Shown piece after piece: positions 35,641 to 44,550 of a DNA stretch of 64,000 nt. The notes under the pieces were generated by a model. The model searched no databases, had not been told where the DNA came from, and worked only from the letters and a program-made list of their open reading frames with translations. Position numbers and translations under genes: made by a program. This DNA comes from Ornithinibacillus halotolerans (GTDB lineage Bacteria > Bacillota > Bacilli > Bacillales > Amphibacillaceae), in contig NZ_BMEY01000008.1 in assembly GCF_014637405.1 (NCBI RefSeq), forward strand, positions 62,001 through 126,000. Direction: 5' to 3'. How positions within the stretch are numbered: position 1 is the first letter of the stretch; each line of letters begins with the position of its first letter.

Positions 35641-35676
35641 AAAAAGCTACATTCTAGTGTTCGAATGCAGCTTTTC
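35641..35676 (-). terminator. Terminator of the yerA-yerB-yerC run
   Basis: On the minus strand AAGCTGCATTCGAACACTAG and the complementary ...AATGTAGCTT half form a stem followed by TTTTTTTG, about 10 bp after the yerC stop. Confidence 0.85.
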
Positions 35677-35684
35677 TTCAACGG

Positions 35685-35981
35685 TTACTCTTTATCCAAA
35701 GTTCGCTCTAGAACCATCTTATATCCATCACTACCATAGTCAATGCAACGCCTTACCCTTGAGATTGTTGCTGTAGATGCTTTTGTTTCCTTCTCTATCG
35801 TTTTGTATGTATAGCCTTGGGTGAGCATTTTAGCTACTTGAAGTCTTTGAGATAATGATTGTATTTCACTCATTGTCGCAATATCATCAAAAAAGCGATA
35901 ACATTCCTCTCTATCTTTCAACGATAGAATTGCATCAAATAAATGGTCAAGCTCATCGCCTCGTAATTTATCAATTTGCAT
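35685..35981 (-). CDS. yerC: TrpR-like protein YerC/YecD
   Basis: A 98-residue helical DNA-binding protein of the TrpR-like YerC/YecD family. The helix-turn-helix is VAKMLTQGYTYKTIEKETKA followed by STATISRVRRC (about residues 48-78). Its regulon in Bacilli is not established. It starts behind GTAGGAGG and follows yerB by 17 bp, as in B. subtilis. It has no tryptophan-operon genes nearby, so the TrpR name describes the fold and not the function. Confidence 0.92.
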   Translation of the reverse strand: MQIDKLRGDELDHLFDAILSLKDREECYRFFDDIATMSEIQSLSQRLQVAKMLTQGYTYKTIEKETKASTATISRVRRCIDYGSDGYKMVLERTLDKE

Positions 35982-35998
35982 GATGGTACCTCCTACTC

Positions 35999-37066
35999 CT
36001 ACTGTCCAGAAATGATTACTGAATTATTCATACCTGGATCTGTTGGTACAACATTTATCCATGTCTTACCAGGTACAAATCCAACAACTTCACCATCTTT
36101 TACTGGAACTAAATATCCATCACGGTTCTCCCATTCTAGCTTTTGTGCCTTCCCTTTTTGGATCAGGTAAGCATTTCCACCAGCATAAAAGTCTATACTC
36201 CTACGTCCAGCTTTATCAATTACTTCATGATATGTTTCGATAATGAAGATATTATCGACTGTTATCGGTTCACCTGTGTGTAATTCTTCGGTTAACTCTC
36301 TATCATTATACCGTTTATAGTTCTCTGTTTCTGGATTATATTCATATTCTACAATTTCCATTGGTGATTTCGAGTAGACAATCTCAATATGCTTTGCTTC
36401 TTCACCATTTATTGAAGCAACTTCTTTATCTGATAAGAATGGTAAAGATGTGTGTTTATTAGTAATCTCATATCCAATATCATTAGCTACTTCATATACA
36501 TTGTTCATTAACAAATAGGAATTATGTGGGGCAACCCGAAATGATTCGCGTTTAAACAGTTTACCATCATTGTCATATATAGAACCGTCTAAATGGTCTA
36601 TTCCACGATTATCTAACATTTCATTTACAAATTCAGCCGCTCCATGATACACATATAACGCACCATATCGATTAGCTAAGTCAAAGTAATATTCACGTGC
36701 ACTGCGCACTGGACCAACTATCTCCGGTTGCTCACTATGGAATATCGCTAAAAATCGCGTAATCATCCCTTCAGCTAATATCTCAAATACAATATCTGCC
36801 TGGGAGAGCCCTGATTGTGGCCTTGCATCAGTATGATTATTAATCATGACACCAATTGCACGGTGATCAATAGAGTTATTCGTACCAATTCCTGTAAATG
36901 GATTTATGTTTGCAAAAGTTCCCTCAGATTCATTTGATTGATCATCTGTTTGACCTGAATCATTATCCACAACTTCGACTGGTTCTTCATTTGCCTCATT
37001 ATTAGTTTTATTGCTACATGCTACTAATAAAATACTAATGCATACTAATAGTACTAACTTTCTCAT
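35999..37066 (-). CDS. yerB: DUF3048 lipoprotein YerB
   Basis: A 355-residue putative lipoprotein: signal MRKLVLLVCISILLVACSNK with the lipidated Cys at residue 17, an acidic linker (EEPVEVVDNDSGQTDDQSNE), then the two-part DUF3048 body (NPFTGIGTNNSIDHRAIGVM, LAIFHSEQPEIVGPVRSARE, FVPGKTWINVVPTD). Cell-surface localisation follows from the lipobox; the function of the domain is unknown. AAGGATG lies before the start. It is co-directional with yerA and yerC and the order is that of B. subtilis. Confidence 0.9.
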   Translation of the reverse strand: MRKLVLLVCISILLVACSNKTNNEANEEPVEVVDNDSGQTDDQSNESEGTFANINPFTGIGTNNSIDHRAIGVMINNHTDARPQSGLSQADIVFEILAEGMITRFLAIFHSEQPEIVGPVRSAREYYFDLANRYGALYVYHGAAEFVNEMLDNRGIDHLDGSIYDNDGKLFKRESFRVAPHNSYLLMNNVYEVANDIGYEITNKHTSLPFLSDKEVASINGEEAKHIEIVYSKSPMEIVEYEYNPETENYKRYNDRELTEELHTGEPITVDNIFIIETYHEVIDKAGRRSIDFYAGGNAYLIQKGKAQKLEWENRDGYLVPVKDGEVVGFVPGKTWINVVPTDPGMNNSVIISGQ

Positions 37067-37117
37067 GCCCCAACATCCTTATATTCAAATTATGTTCAAT
37101 CTTATTCCCATTATATG

Positions 37118-38851
37118 TTATCGCATCGTTGCTGGGAAGAGCAACTCTCGTTTTTTCACATCGATAACACCTTCTTGTGTAATACGAATATATGGTAAAT
37201 GTGTAGATGATAAAAAGAGAATACAATATATCGGATCGTTAAATTGATAACCAAATTCAAGAAGTTTTTCTTTTATTAGTTTTTCTTTTTCTATTAGCTC
37301 TTCCATATTACCAGAATACATCTTACCTGCTAACTGTAAAGGAAGTTCAGCTATGACCTCCCCTTCATGGACAAGTACAATCCCACCACCGATTTCTTTA
37401 AGTCGCTGCCACGCTAGTAGCATATCATCTTTATTTTTCCCAATAAATACTAAATCACCAGTTTGTGAGAATGAGCTAACTAATCCGCCTAGTTTCTTTG
37501 TGAAACCACGAATCGTTGTATTGACACGCCATTTTCCGTATTTATCCAATAATAATAGGAATGCATCGTCACGCTCTTCAGGGAGATTATCCACAGTAAT
37601 ATCAGTTTGAATTGCATAAGGTTTAATAATGACATCATTTTGCATCTCAAGGCCAATAGGGATTGAAAATTGCAAATCTGACAAACTCATTTCCCAATCA
37701 AAATCAATAGTCTCAATGTCATACTTTTTCCAATTGATATAGGTAGGTAATTTCTCAGTAATTGTATTTTTTACAATCCACTTCCCTTTAGCTATTACAC
37801 TTTCTGGATGCGGGTTATCTTTTGCTGTTAATATATTAATATTTGCCATTCGTCCAGGAGCTATACAACCTAATTGCTCCTCTAAATGGAAATGTTTTGC
37901 TACATTAAACGTTGCCATTCGGTATGCTTCCTCAACTGGCACACCTTTTTCTATTGCAATTTCTATACAAACGTTCATTAATCCTTGTTCATAAAAGCCA
38001 GGCGTACCTCCGTCAGTTGTCATTGTTAACTGGTCAAAGTTCGTTAATCCTAATTCTATTATTTCTTCTATAAGTTTTGGTAAGTCTGGCCGAATGGAAG
38101 AATACCTAAGACCAACTTGATAACCTAATGTTAATCGCTTCAAGACATCTTCCCCACTTATTGACTCATGATCAGCTGATACACCAAGTAGTTTTAACTT
38201 TGTCAATGTATTTTCTGAAGCTCCTGGCAAATGACCTTCTATCGGCTTTCCTTTTCTTTTTGCTTCTTGTATCCAGTATAGTAACCTATCATCACCATTC
38301 AATAGATTAGGCCAGCCGGTCAATTCTCCACCTTGAATAACACATGGATGGGACAACCAATCAAGCATATCTTCTGTATTAAATATTTCTTCTTCATTTG
38401 TAATTTCTGTTTGCGGGTCAAAACGCGACCACCAGTACATCACGATTGGAATTTTCTCAAAATCAGCCAAAATAGAAAACGCTTTCTTTTTGTCTAATAA
38501 AAAAAGCCATGATAAATTATCATTAACTAATGTTGTTGTTCCAAACTTTGCAGCATGTTTTGCTAACATTTCTGGATTATATAGTTGAAACGGATGTGCA
38601 TGGGGTTCTATATAGCCAGGCACAATGTATTTACCTGTACAATCAACAATCTCTGTCTCCATTTGTGGAAGATTATTTCCTACGTATACAATTCTTTCAT
38701 TATATATCCAAATATTTGCTGTAATCCACTGTTTAATGTACATATTTAAATGAGTTGCATTCTTTAGAACTAGCGTCGGTGCTAATTTCCCTTCCACAAC
38801 TTTCACATGTTTCCTTAACTCAAAATTTCTCCAATGACCATCTTTTAACAT
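37118..38851 (-). CDS. yerA: Adenine-deaminase-like amidohydrolase YerA
   Basis: A 577-residue metal-dependent hydrolase of the adenine deaminase (Ade) family. It has the metal-binding start of the barrel (VPGYIEPHAHPFQLY), EGHLPGASE, DHESISGEDVLKRL, TTDGGTPGF and a C-terminal domain with GGGIVLVHEGEVIAELPL. The product of B. subtilis yerA is annotated as a putative adenine deaminase, but that organism's main enzyme is AdeC, so the substrate here is open. The ATG at 38851 (GGAGAG 7 bases before) gives MLKDGHWRNFELRKHVKVVE, the family's N-terminus; a longer frame lacks a ribosome binding site. Purine link: guaA and pbuG lie in the same region. Confidence 0.88.
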   Translation of the reverse strand: MLKDGHWRNFELRKHVKVVEGKLAPTLVLKNATHLNMYIKQWITANIWIYNERIVYVGNNLPQMETEIVDCTGKYIVPGYIEPHAHPFQLYNPEMLAKHAAKFGTTTLVNDNLSWLFLLDKKKAFSILADFEKIPIVMYWWSRFDPQTEITNEEEIFNTEDMLDWLSHPCVIQGGELTGWPNLLNGDDRLLYWIQEAKRKGKPIEGHLPGASENTLTKLKLLGVSADHESISGEDVLKRLTLGYQVGLRYSSIRPDLPKLIEEIIELGLTNFDQLTMTTDGGTPGFYEQGLMNVCIEIAIEKGVPVEEAYRMATFNVAKHFHLEEQLGCIAPGRMANINILTAKDNPHPESVIAKGKWIVKNTITEKLPTYINWKKYDIETIDFDWEMSLSDLQFSIPIGLEMQNDVIIKPYAIQTDITVDNLPEERDDAFLLLLDKYGKWRVNTTIRGFTKKLGGLVSSFSQTGDLVFIGKNKDDMLLAWQRLKEIGGGIVLVHEGEVIAELPLQLAGKMYSGNMEELIEKEKLIKEKLLEFGYQFNDPIYCILFLSSTHLPYIRITQEGVIDVKKRELLFPATMR

Positions 38852-39039
38852 AGGGCAACTCTCCATATTTAATCTTTTTACAATTGTATCACAATTCACG
38901 CTTCAATACTGTAAAGTTGTTGTTAAGTAGAGCGAAAATTTGTGACATTTTTTTGACTGTGGTTAATTTAATAAAATTGTGGATTGGGGATTAGTAGTGT
39001 GGGATTGATCAAAAGGGATTACTTATTGAAAGAGCAGTC

Positions 39040-39440
39040 GTTAGGGATAAGTGACTGTTGCTAGTAGTTTTTAATTTACTATGGGTACTGATAACTATTA
39101 TGAGTGACCGTTGTTCCAAAATTTTACTCGCTACGGGCACTCATAAGCACTATGAGTGACCGTTACTTCATTATTTTACTCGCTACAGGTACTCATTACA
39201 CCTATGAGTGACCGTTACTCCTAAATTTTACTCGCTACGGGCACTCATAAGCACTATGAGTAACGGTTACTTCAAAATTTCTCTCGTTACGGTCACTCAT
39301 CACCCCCATGAGTGACCGTTGCTCCAAAACTTTACTCGCTACGGGCACTCATAAGCACTATGAATGACGGTTACTCCAAAATTCTATTCGCTACGGGCAG
39401 TCATAAGCACTATGAGTGACCGTTACTCCAAAAATCCACT
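39040..39440. repeat. Tandem array, 52-bp period, between yebE and yerA
   Basis: The landmark GAGTGACCGTT (or close variants) recurs at 39102, 39154, 39206, 39258, 39310, 39362 and 39414, each step exactly 52 bp, with a decayed eighth unit near 39049. Each unit is an imperfect hairpin: CTACGGGCACTCAT, a 7-base loop, ATGAGTGACCGTTACT, so nearly the whole unit pairs with itself. The sequence is unrelated to the other arrays in this window. It accounts for the 38852-39568 gap, together with the yebE terminator and a featureless stretch before yerA. In B. subtilis the pur operon sits at this junction. Confidence 0.92.
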
Positions 39441-39511
39441 TAAAACCGGCTCTCATATGCACATGTAATAACTACTGCTATCATCTCCCATACAACATCA
39501 ATCACTCATAA

Positions 39512-39558
39512 ACAAAAAAGAACCTCCACCTAGCTACTGCCATGTAGGAAGTCCTTTA
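39512..39558 (-). terminator. Probable terminator of yebE
   Basis: On the minus strand a hairpin with GGACTTCCTAC and GTAGCTAGGTGGAGGTTC halves (imperfect) is followed by TTTTTTG, about 15 bp after the yebE stop. Confidence 0.55.
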
Positions 39559-39568
39559 TAATACCAAG

Positions 39569-40183
39569 TTAATCTTGCTTTATATCAGAAGAATTCTCTT
39601 TAGTTTTTACACCTTCAGAATTTCCACTTACTTTCTTCTTCGGATGGAATAAGCGTCCCTTTTTAACTTGTTTCACCCAGAATCCGCCATGGATCTGTTT
39701 CGGCTCATATGAAATGATAAATGCTTTTGGATCAATTGTCTTAATATCTTCATACAGTTTTAATTCATATTTTCTTGGCGTTAAAATCTGCATCGCTAAT
39801 CGATCACCGTCCATCCCATACGCAGACCAACTAGTTACACCATATCCTTTATCTCGCAATTGTTTCGTAAATTTTAAATCAGGATTTCCTGAGATTACAT
39901 TAACAGTTATGTAACCAAGTGCGAGCTTTTCCTCAATAATGGAACCAATTACGACCCCAATCCCATAACCTAGTGCATAAGCGATCACATTTTGAATCTC
40001 ATTTAAATTATCAAGTACTAGTCCAAGCCCAAAAATATAGACAACAATCTCAAACATACTAACAAATGCAGCTACATATCGGCGTCCCTTTAATGTTAGT
40101 ATCATTCGAATTGTAAACATGGAAACATATACAATATTCACCACTAGTATAATTACAACCATCATAAAAGCATTTTCAAGCAA
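39569..40183 (-). CDS. yebE: UPF0316/DUF2179 membrane protein YebE
   Basis: A 204-residue protein with three membrane helices in the first half (about residues 5-25, 37-55 and 65-85) and a C-terminal cytosolic DUF2179-like domain ([40 protein letters not shown]), followed by a Lys-rich tail. The function is unknown. The start is TTG at 40183 behind GGAGGAAT; Met codons follow six residues later. It is a core gene of the guaA-pcrB region in B. subtilis, where the purine operon follows it, which is not the case here. Confidence 0.9.
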   Translation of the reverse strand: MLENAFMMVVIILVVNIVYVSMFTIRMILTLKGRRYVAAFVSMFEIVVYIFGLGLVLDNLNEIQNVIAYALGYGIGVVIGSIIEEKLALGYITVNVISGNPDLKFTKQLRDKGYGVTSWSAYGMDGDRLAMQILTPRKYELKLYEDIKTIDPKAFIISYEPKQIHGGFWVKQVKKGRLFHPKKKVSGNSEGVKTKENSSDIKQD

Positions 40184-40284
40184 AATAACATTCCTCCTTT
40201 TTACAGCACTTTAGGCAAACACCCATTTTCTAGATTCTGCATATAGTATAACTATCATACAGCAAATCAAATGAGGTGTTAATA

Positions 40285-40719
40285 ATGGATCCATTTAAGC
40301 AAATGTCAGAATGGAAGCGAAATATGGATCATTTCTTTGGGGAAGATTTTTGGGGACAATTTGAAGGGATACTTAAACCAACCATACCCCAAATTAATCT
40401 CTATCAAACAGATAATGAGATTTTATGTATTGCTAGTATTCCTGGTTTAACTGATTTAGATAAAATTGATATATTTGTTAACTATACCCAACTGGAGCTT
40501 CGTGGAACAATTGACATCGGCTATAGTGGTGGAACGGTAGTAAGTGAAGAGATTCTACAAGGTGTATTTGAGCGCACAGTTACTCTTCCATTCCCGGTAC
40601 GATCTGATAAAATTAAAGCAACATATAGTCATGGATTATTATATATACAATTACATCGGTTTATTTCCGATTCGAGCCAGAAACATCGTATTAAAGTTGA
40701 ACTATTAAAAGATAAATAA
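40285..40719 (+). CDS. Hsp20/alpha-crystallin family small heat-shock protein
   Basis: A 144-residue protein starting MDPFKQMSEWKRNMDHFF. The crystallin domain covers about residues 30-130 (PQINLYQTDNEILCIASIPG, LELRGTI, then FERTVTLPFPVRSDKIKATY and GLLYIQL). The C-terminal Ile-x-Ile motif that locks oligomers in classical Hsp20 is missing, which points to the spore/CotP-YocM-like side of the family. The ATG at 40285 lies 6 bases after GAGGTG and is preferred over the upstream GTG. It is a single gene, divergent from yebE. Confidence 0.85.
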   Translation: MDPFKQMSEWKRNMDHFFGEDFWGQFEGILKPTIPQINLYQTDNEILCIASIPGLTDLDKIDIFVNYTQLELRGTIDIGYSGGTVVSEEILQGVFERTVTLPFPVRSDKIKATYSHGLLYIQLHRFISDSSQKHRIKVELLKDK

Positions 40720-40731
40720 CCCATATAAAGA

Positions 40732-40759
40732 AAAATCCCTCACATTGATGAGGGATTTT
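40732..40759. terminator. Bidirectional terminator between hsp20 and bmr
   Basis: AAAATCCCTCA pairs perfectly with TGAGGGATTTT around a 6-base loop, flanked by A and T runs. It follows hsp20 by 12 bp and overlaps the last codons of the convergent efflux gene. Confidence 0.85.
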
Positions 40760-41942
40760 CCATAGGTGAAACTTTCTTAGAAAGATTATTTTCTGGCATC
40801 TTCCAAAACATCGTTAATACAATTCCTAGTACTAAAACGAATGCGGCAAAATAATATGGATAGTTGATATCTAGATCAAATAATATTCCGCCGATAATAG
40901 GGCCAAAGATATTTGCTAAACTAGTAAACATTGAGTTCATTCCACCAACAAAACCTTGCTCATTTCCTGCAATGTTGGAAAGGTATGAGGTGACAGCTGG
41001 ACGGAATAAATCAAAGCCAACAAAAACAATAAATGTGACGACTAAAACGGAAAAATAAGAGCTAGCAACCGTCATTAAATAGACTAGTACAGCAGATAAT
41101 ACGATGCTATACCGAATCAATTTAATTTCTCCTAGTAATCTTGTTAAACGATCAAATAGGACAACTTGTGCAATCGCTCCAAAAATGGCACCACCAGTAA
41201 TAACAATTGCTATATCAGAAGGGGTAAATTGAAATTTGTGATCCACAAATAAACTAAAGAATGAGTCAAATGCCGCTAAACCAAATGAGGTAATAAAAAT
41301 TAATACAAACGGTATGAGATACATAGGCGCAAACAACCGTTTTATTCCTACTTTTTGGTTATCAATCGGTGCATCTATTTCCTTATAATGTTCTGGTTCT
41401 GATAATAATATAATGGAAAGAATTCCTGCAAGGCAGCCTAATCCGGCAGCAAAGAAGAATGGTACACGAGTTCCCAATTCTGCTAAAAATCCACCAATAC
41501 CAGGACCAATGATAAATCCAGTACTTATCGCAGCAGACATAAGTCCAAGAGCTTTTGGACGAGTATCTTTAGTAGTAATATCAACGATGAATGCTGTGAC
41601 AGCAGGCATAATAAATGCAGCACTAACCCCACCTAATATACGTGAAATAAACAACACTTCAATTTCTTTACCTATACCAAATAAAAATTCAGAGAATCCA
41701 AATATAAATAGACCGATAACAATCATTATTTTTCGCCCAAATTTATCTGCAGCTTTACCCGCAATTGGAGAACAAATCAATTGAGCAATTGCAAATGCTG
41801 CGGTCAAATATCCAACCGTTGTTCCAGTAATTCCAAGTTCATTAATTAATGATGGCATTACCGGAATAATAAGTCCAATTCCTAAAAAAGCAATAAATAA
41901 ATTTAAAAGTAGTAACCATAATGTAACTTGTTTATTTTTCAT
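40740..41942 (-). CDS. bmr: Bmr-like MFS multidrug efflux transporter
   Basis: A 400-residue, 12-helix drug:proton antiporter of the DHA1 group. Large parts match what I recall of B. subtilis Bmr: LNLFIAFLGIGLIIPVMP in helix 1, GKAADKFGRKIMIVIGL for the loop 2-3 motif, LGLMSAAISTGFIIGPGIGG for the antiporter motif C, and FVDHKFQFTPSDIAIVITGG in the second half. Bmr exports lipophilic cations, fluoroquinolones, puromycin and similar drugs. A MerR-family gene is divergent and the promoter between them has a MerR-type 19-bp spacer. AAGGAGAAAG precedes the ATG. Confidence 0.88.
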   Translation of the reverse strand: MKNKQVTLWLLLLNLFIAFLGIGLIIPVMPSLINELGITGTTVGYLTAAFAIAQLICSPIAGKAADKFGRKIMIVIGLFIFGFSEFLFGIGKEIEVLFISRILGGVSAAFIMPAVTAFIVDITTKDTRPKALGLMSAAISTGFIIGPGIGGFLAELGTRVPFFFAAGLGCLAGILSIILLSEPEHYKEIDAPIDNQKVGIKRLFAPMYLIPFVLIFITSFGLAAFDSFFSLFVDHKFQFTPSDIAIVITGGAIFGAIAQVVLFDRLTRLLGEIKLIRYSIVLSAVLVYLMTVASSYFSVLVVTFIVFVGFDLFRPAVTSYLSNIAGNEQGFVGGMNSMFTSLANIFGPIIGGILFDLDINYPYYFAAFVLVLGIVLTMFWKMPENNLSKKVSPMENPSSM

Positions 41943-42005
41943 TTCTTTCTCCTTAACTAATAGATAAAATTAGTTTCAACTAACTTCTTCTATTTACATT
42001 CAACT

Positions 42006-42036
42006 ATCTTAATGTATATAGTAACTATATAGTCAA
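42006..42036 (-). promoter_or_regulatory. MerR-type promoter of bmr with 19-bp spacer
   Basis: On the minus strand TTGACT (42031-42036) and TAAGAT (42006-42011) are 19 bp apart, the over-long spacing used by MerR-family activators. The spacer holds TATATAGT-T-ACTATATA, an 8-bp inverted repeat centred between the two boxes. Confidence 0.82.
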
Positions 42037-42049
42037 GGGGGAATTCAAA

Positions 42050-42874
42050 TTGGATGAAAAAAAGGAAAAATATTTGAGTTCAGGTGAATTTGCTAGACTC
42101 TGTAAAGTGAATAAGCAGACACTTTTCTATTATGATCAAATTGGTTTACTTTCTCCCATTTTTAAAAATGAAAAAGGATACCGCTTCTATTCCGTTCACC
42201 AATTAGACTTGTTTAACGTAATCGATTTACTGAAAGAACTAGATATGTCTCTTAAAGAAATCCAAAATTATATGAAGAATAAATCACCAGAAAGTTTTTT
42301 ACATTTAATGTACCAAAAAAGAGCTGATATTGTGAAAAAACGCCAGGAAATTGAAATGAAGGAGAAAATTATTGAGGCAAAAATTAAGTTGATGGAAGAA
42401 GCATCACACTGGGATTTTACTCAAGTAACTATCGAACAATTACCGAAAGCCACACTTTACTTAAGTAAAAATATTGAAAACATATCAAATGAAAAGTTTG
42501 TAGAGGTTGTCTCTGATTTCATTAATGAATTATATCAATCCAATCTTGATTCAGGATATCCAATCGGGGTTATTACTAAAAGAGAGCATATCTTAAATCG
42601 AGAGTTTACGAAGCATAGTTTTTTATACATCGAACAGCCTATTCCTCGCGAAGGACATAAATATTTTCAAATTGTAAAAGGGGATTTTCTCGTTGGATAT
42701 CATGTAGGTGATGAGGAGACTATTCCTCAAACGTATGAACGATTGCTAATGGAAATGGAACGTCTACAATTACGATTAGGGAACTATGTATTTGAAGAAT
42801 ATGTTTATGACCATTCTGTAAAAAGTCACGAAGAAGAATTCGTTACAAAGATAATGATGCAAATTGAAAGATGA
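42050..42874 (+). CDS. MerR-family regulator of the bmr-like gene
   Basis: A 274-residue regulator with an N-terminal MerR winged helix (LSSGEFARLCKVNKQTLFYY, then IGLLSPIFKNEKGYRFYSVH), a dimerising coiled coil (about residues 75-120, KKRQEIEMKEKIIEAKIKLM) and a GyrI-like effector domain (about 125-274). The plan is that of BmrR/BltR, which bind cationic drugs and untwist the promoter of their efflux pump. The start is TTG, with AAGGGGGAA 6-7 bases before it. It is divergent from the transporter, whereas B. subtilis bmrR lies downstream of bmr, so orthology is not certain. Confidence 0.88.
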   Translation: MDEKKEKYLSSGEFARLCKVNKQTLFYYDQIGLLSPIFKNEKGYRFYSVHQLDLFNVIDLLKELDMSLKEIQNYMKNKSPESFLHLMYQKRADIVKKRQEIEMKEKIIEAKIKLMEEASHWDFTQVTIEQLPKATLYLSKNIENISNEKFVEVVSDFINELYQSNLDSGYPIGVITKREHILNREFTKHSFLYIEQPIPREGHKYFQIVKGDFLVGYHVGDEETIPQTYERLLMEMERLQLRLGNYVFEEYVYDHSVKSHEEEFVTKIMMQIER

Positions 42875-42898
42875 GCAATTGTTTATATATACTTTCGA

Positions 42899-42935
42899 AA
42901 AGGCGATAATACAACGACTGTATTAACGCCTTTTT
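42899..42935. terminator. Bidirectional terminator between the MerR and acyl-CoA ligase genes
   Basis: AAAAGGCG and CGCCTTTT enclose a second short pairing (AATAC with GTATT), with T runs on both strands. The two genes converge here. Confidence 0.8.
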
Positions 42936-42939
42936 AACT

Positions 42940-44439
42940 TCACACTTTCTCCTGATCTAAAGAATACTTCTCTTTCAATAATGCTTTATTGATTTTTCCA
43001 ACGTGTGTTTTGGGTAGTTCCTCTAAAATATAGAACTTTTTCGGTACTTTGTATCTCGTCAACTTTTGATTACAATATTCCTTTAATTCTTCTTCGGTTA
43101 CATCGGCTTTTAATGATACAAAGGCAGTTACGATTTCTCCCCATTTTTCATCGGGTAATCCAACAACTGCTGCTTCATTAATTCTTTCATTAGCCTCTAA
43201 CCAATGTTCAATTTCTAAAGGATACACATTTTCTCCACCGGAAATAATCATATCTTTCTTACGACCAACTATAAAAACATAACCATCATGATCTTGCTTT
43301 ACTAAATCTCCTGTATGGATCCAGCCATCCCGGATAACTTCGGCTGTTTCTTCCGGCTTATTCCAATAATATTCGAAAGCGTGATATCCCCTTAAGACAA
43401 GTTCCCCTACTTCATTCGCCTTTGCTACCGTACCGTCATCTTTTACAATTTTAATATCATTAAACATCATCGGTTTCCCAACTGATCCAATCTTATGAAT
43501 TGCTTCTTCAGGGGCAATATAGAAATTATTTGGCCCCGCCTCGGTCAAGCCATATCCTTCTTTAAACGCGATTCCTTTTTCATGGAAAGCTTCATAAATT
43601 CGATGAGGGCAAGGAGCGCCACCAGATACAAATACACGCATATCCGGAAACGTTGCTTCTTGAAATTCCTTTGTTTGGATAATCATGTGATACATCGTTG
43701 GTACAAATAAAACTACGGTACAGCGATACTTTATTAGATCATGAACTGCCTTTTCGGGATAGAAGTCTGGAGATAAAACAACAGTACCACCTGCTAGTAA
43801 CAGAGGTAATGTATATACATTTAAACCTCCTGTATGAAACATTGGTGTTGTGATTAATGTGACATCCTTTGCACTAAGGTCCCAGCTAACAATCGTGTTT
43901 AACGCATTCCACAATATTGATCGATGCGATAGTACAACTCCTTTTGGTTTACCTGTCGTTCCTCCAGTATAAATCATTGCCAGTGGATCTTCTTCTTTCA
44001 GTTCTACGAAAACATCATGCCGCTCATAGGTTAGATGTTTATAATAATCATTGCTAGCTATTTCGATTATCTCTGCATCCACATTCGTTTGATTAACTTT
44101 TTCTTTAAAATCCGGGGAAACTCCCAATAATTTTGGTTTCGAATCTTGTAAAACATATGTCAACTCATTATTTCCTAATCGCCAATTTAAGGGGATAAAT
44201 ATGGCACCAATTTGCATACAAGCAAAGAAAAAATCAAGATATCCAATATGGTTTGGTGCTAATATTGCAACTCTATCTCCTTTTATTACACCTTTTGTAA
44301 CAAAATAATTAGCGATTATATTTGCTCGTTCATAAAGTTCTTTATACGTCCATGAATCATCTGTCACAGCATCTATTACTGCTTGTGCATCTGGAGATAT
44401 ATTTACTCTACTCTGTAACCAGTCCATATTTGCATGCAT
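42940..44439 (-). CDS. Acyl-CoA synthetase (AMP-forming)
   Basis: A 499-residue ANL-superfamily enzyme. The phosphate loop is YTGGTTGKPKGVVLSH (about residues 158-173), the A5 motif is KEGYGLTEAGP, the A7 motif is GWIHTGDLVKQDHDGY, the hinge region is VGRKKDMIISGGENVYPLEI, and the C-terminal Lys is in PKTHVGKINKALLKEKY (about 483). It converts a carboxylic acid to its CoA thioester; length and motif context suit medium- or long-chain fatty, aryl or other acids equally. It has its own promoter with a SARP-like operator identical in layout to that of livK, so it belongs to the same regulon as the upstream cluster. Confidence 0.9.
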   Translation of the reverse strand: MHANMDWLQSRVNISPDAQAVIDAVTDDSWTYKELYERANIIANYFVTKGVIKGDRVAILAPNHIGYLDFFFACMQIGAIFIPLNWRLGNNELTYVLQDSKPKLLGVSPDFKEKVNQTNVDAEIIEIASNDYYKHLTYERHDVFVELKEEDPLAMIYTGGTTGKPKGVVLSHRSILWNALNTIVSWDLSAKDVTLITTPMFHTGGLNVYTLPLLLAGGTVVLSPDFYPEKAVHDLIKYRCTVVLFVPTMYHMIIQTKEFQEATFPDMRVFVSGGAPCPHRIYEAFHEKGIAFKEGYGLTEAGPNNFYIAPEEAIHKIGSVGKPMMFNDIKIVKDDGTVAKANEVGELVLRGYHAFEYYWNKPEETAEVIRDGWIHTGDLVKQDHDGYVFIVGRKKDMIISGGENVYPLEIEHWLEANERINEAAVVGLPDEKWGEIVTAFVSLKADVTEEELKEYCNQKLTRYKVPKKFYILEELPKTHVGKINKALLKEKYSLDQEKV

Positions 44440-44464
44440 AACTATCCCTCCATATTCTAGAACT

Positions 44465-44497
44465 AGTTTAAAATTTAAGAGTTACAAGAGGGTTACA
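44465..44497 (-). promoter_or_regulatory. SARP-like operator and promoter of the acyl-CoA synthetase gene
   Basis: On the minus strand the heptamers TGTAACC (44491-44497) and TGTAACT (44480-44486) are in direct repeat with an 11-bp period, then come 9 bp and a -10-like TAAACT (44465-44470). The livK promoter has the same layout. Confidence 0.7.
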
Positions 44498-44508
44498 GAT
44501 AGTCATAA

Positions 44509-44545
44509 AAAAAATGCGCTGGAAGCCTTAAGTATTCCAGCACAT
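44509..44545 (-). terminator. Terminator of the liv-KASIII-hydrolase-SDR operon
   Basis: On the minus strand TGTGCTGGAA pairs with TTCCAGCGCA (one wobble) around a 10-base loop, followed by TTTTTTTT, a few bases after the SDR stop. Confidence 0.9.
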
Positions 44546-44550
44546 TTAAC

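Noticed and set aside
37035-37226. A small minus-strand frame between yerB and yerA
   Set aside because: It is a shadow of the end of yerA in another frame, without a start signal.
39040-39440. The 52-bp array as a CRISPR
   Set aside because: The whole unit is conserved, with no unique spacers alternating with identical repeats, and no cas genes are near. The same holds for the other three arrays.
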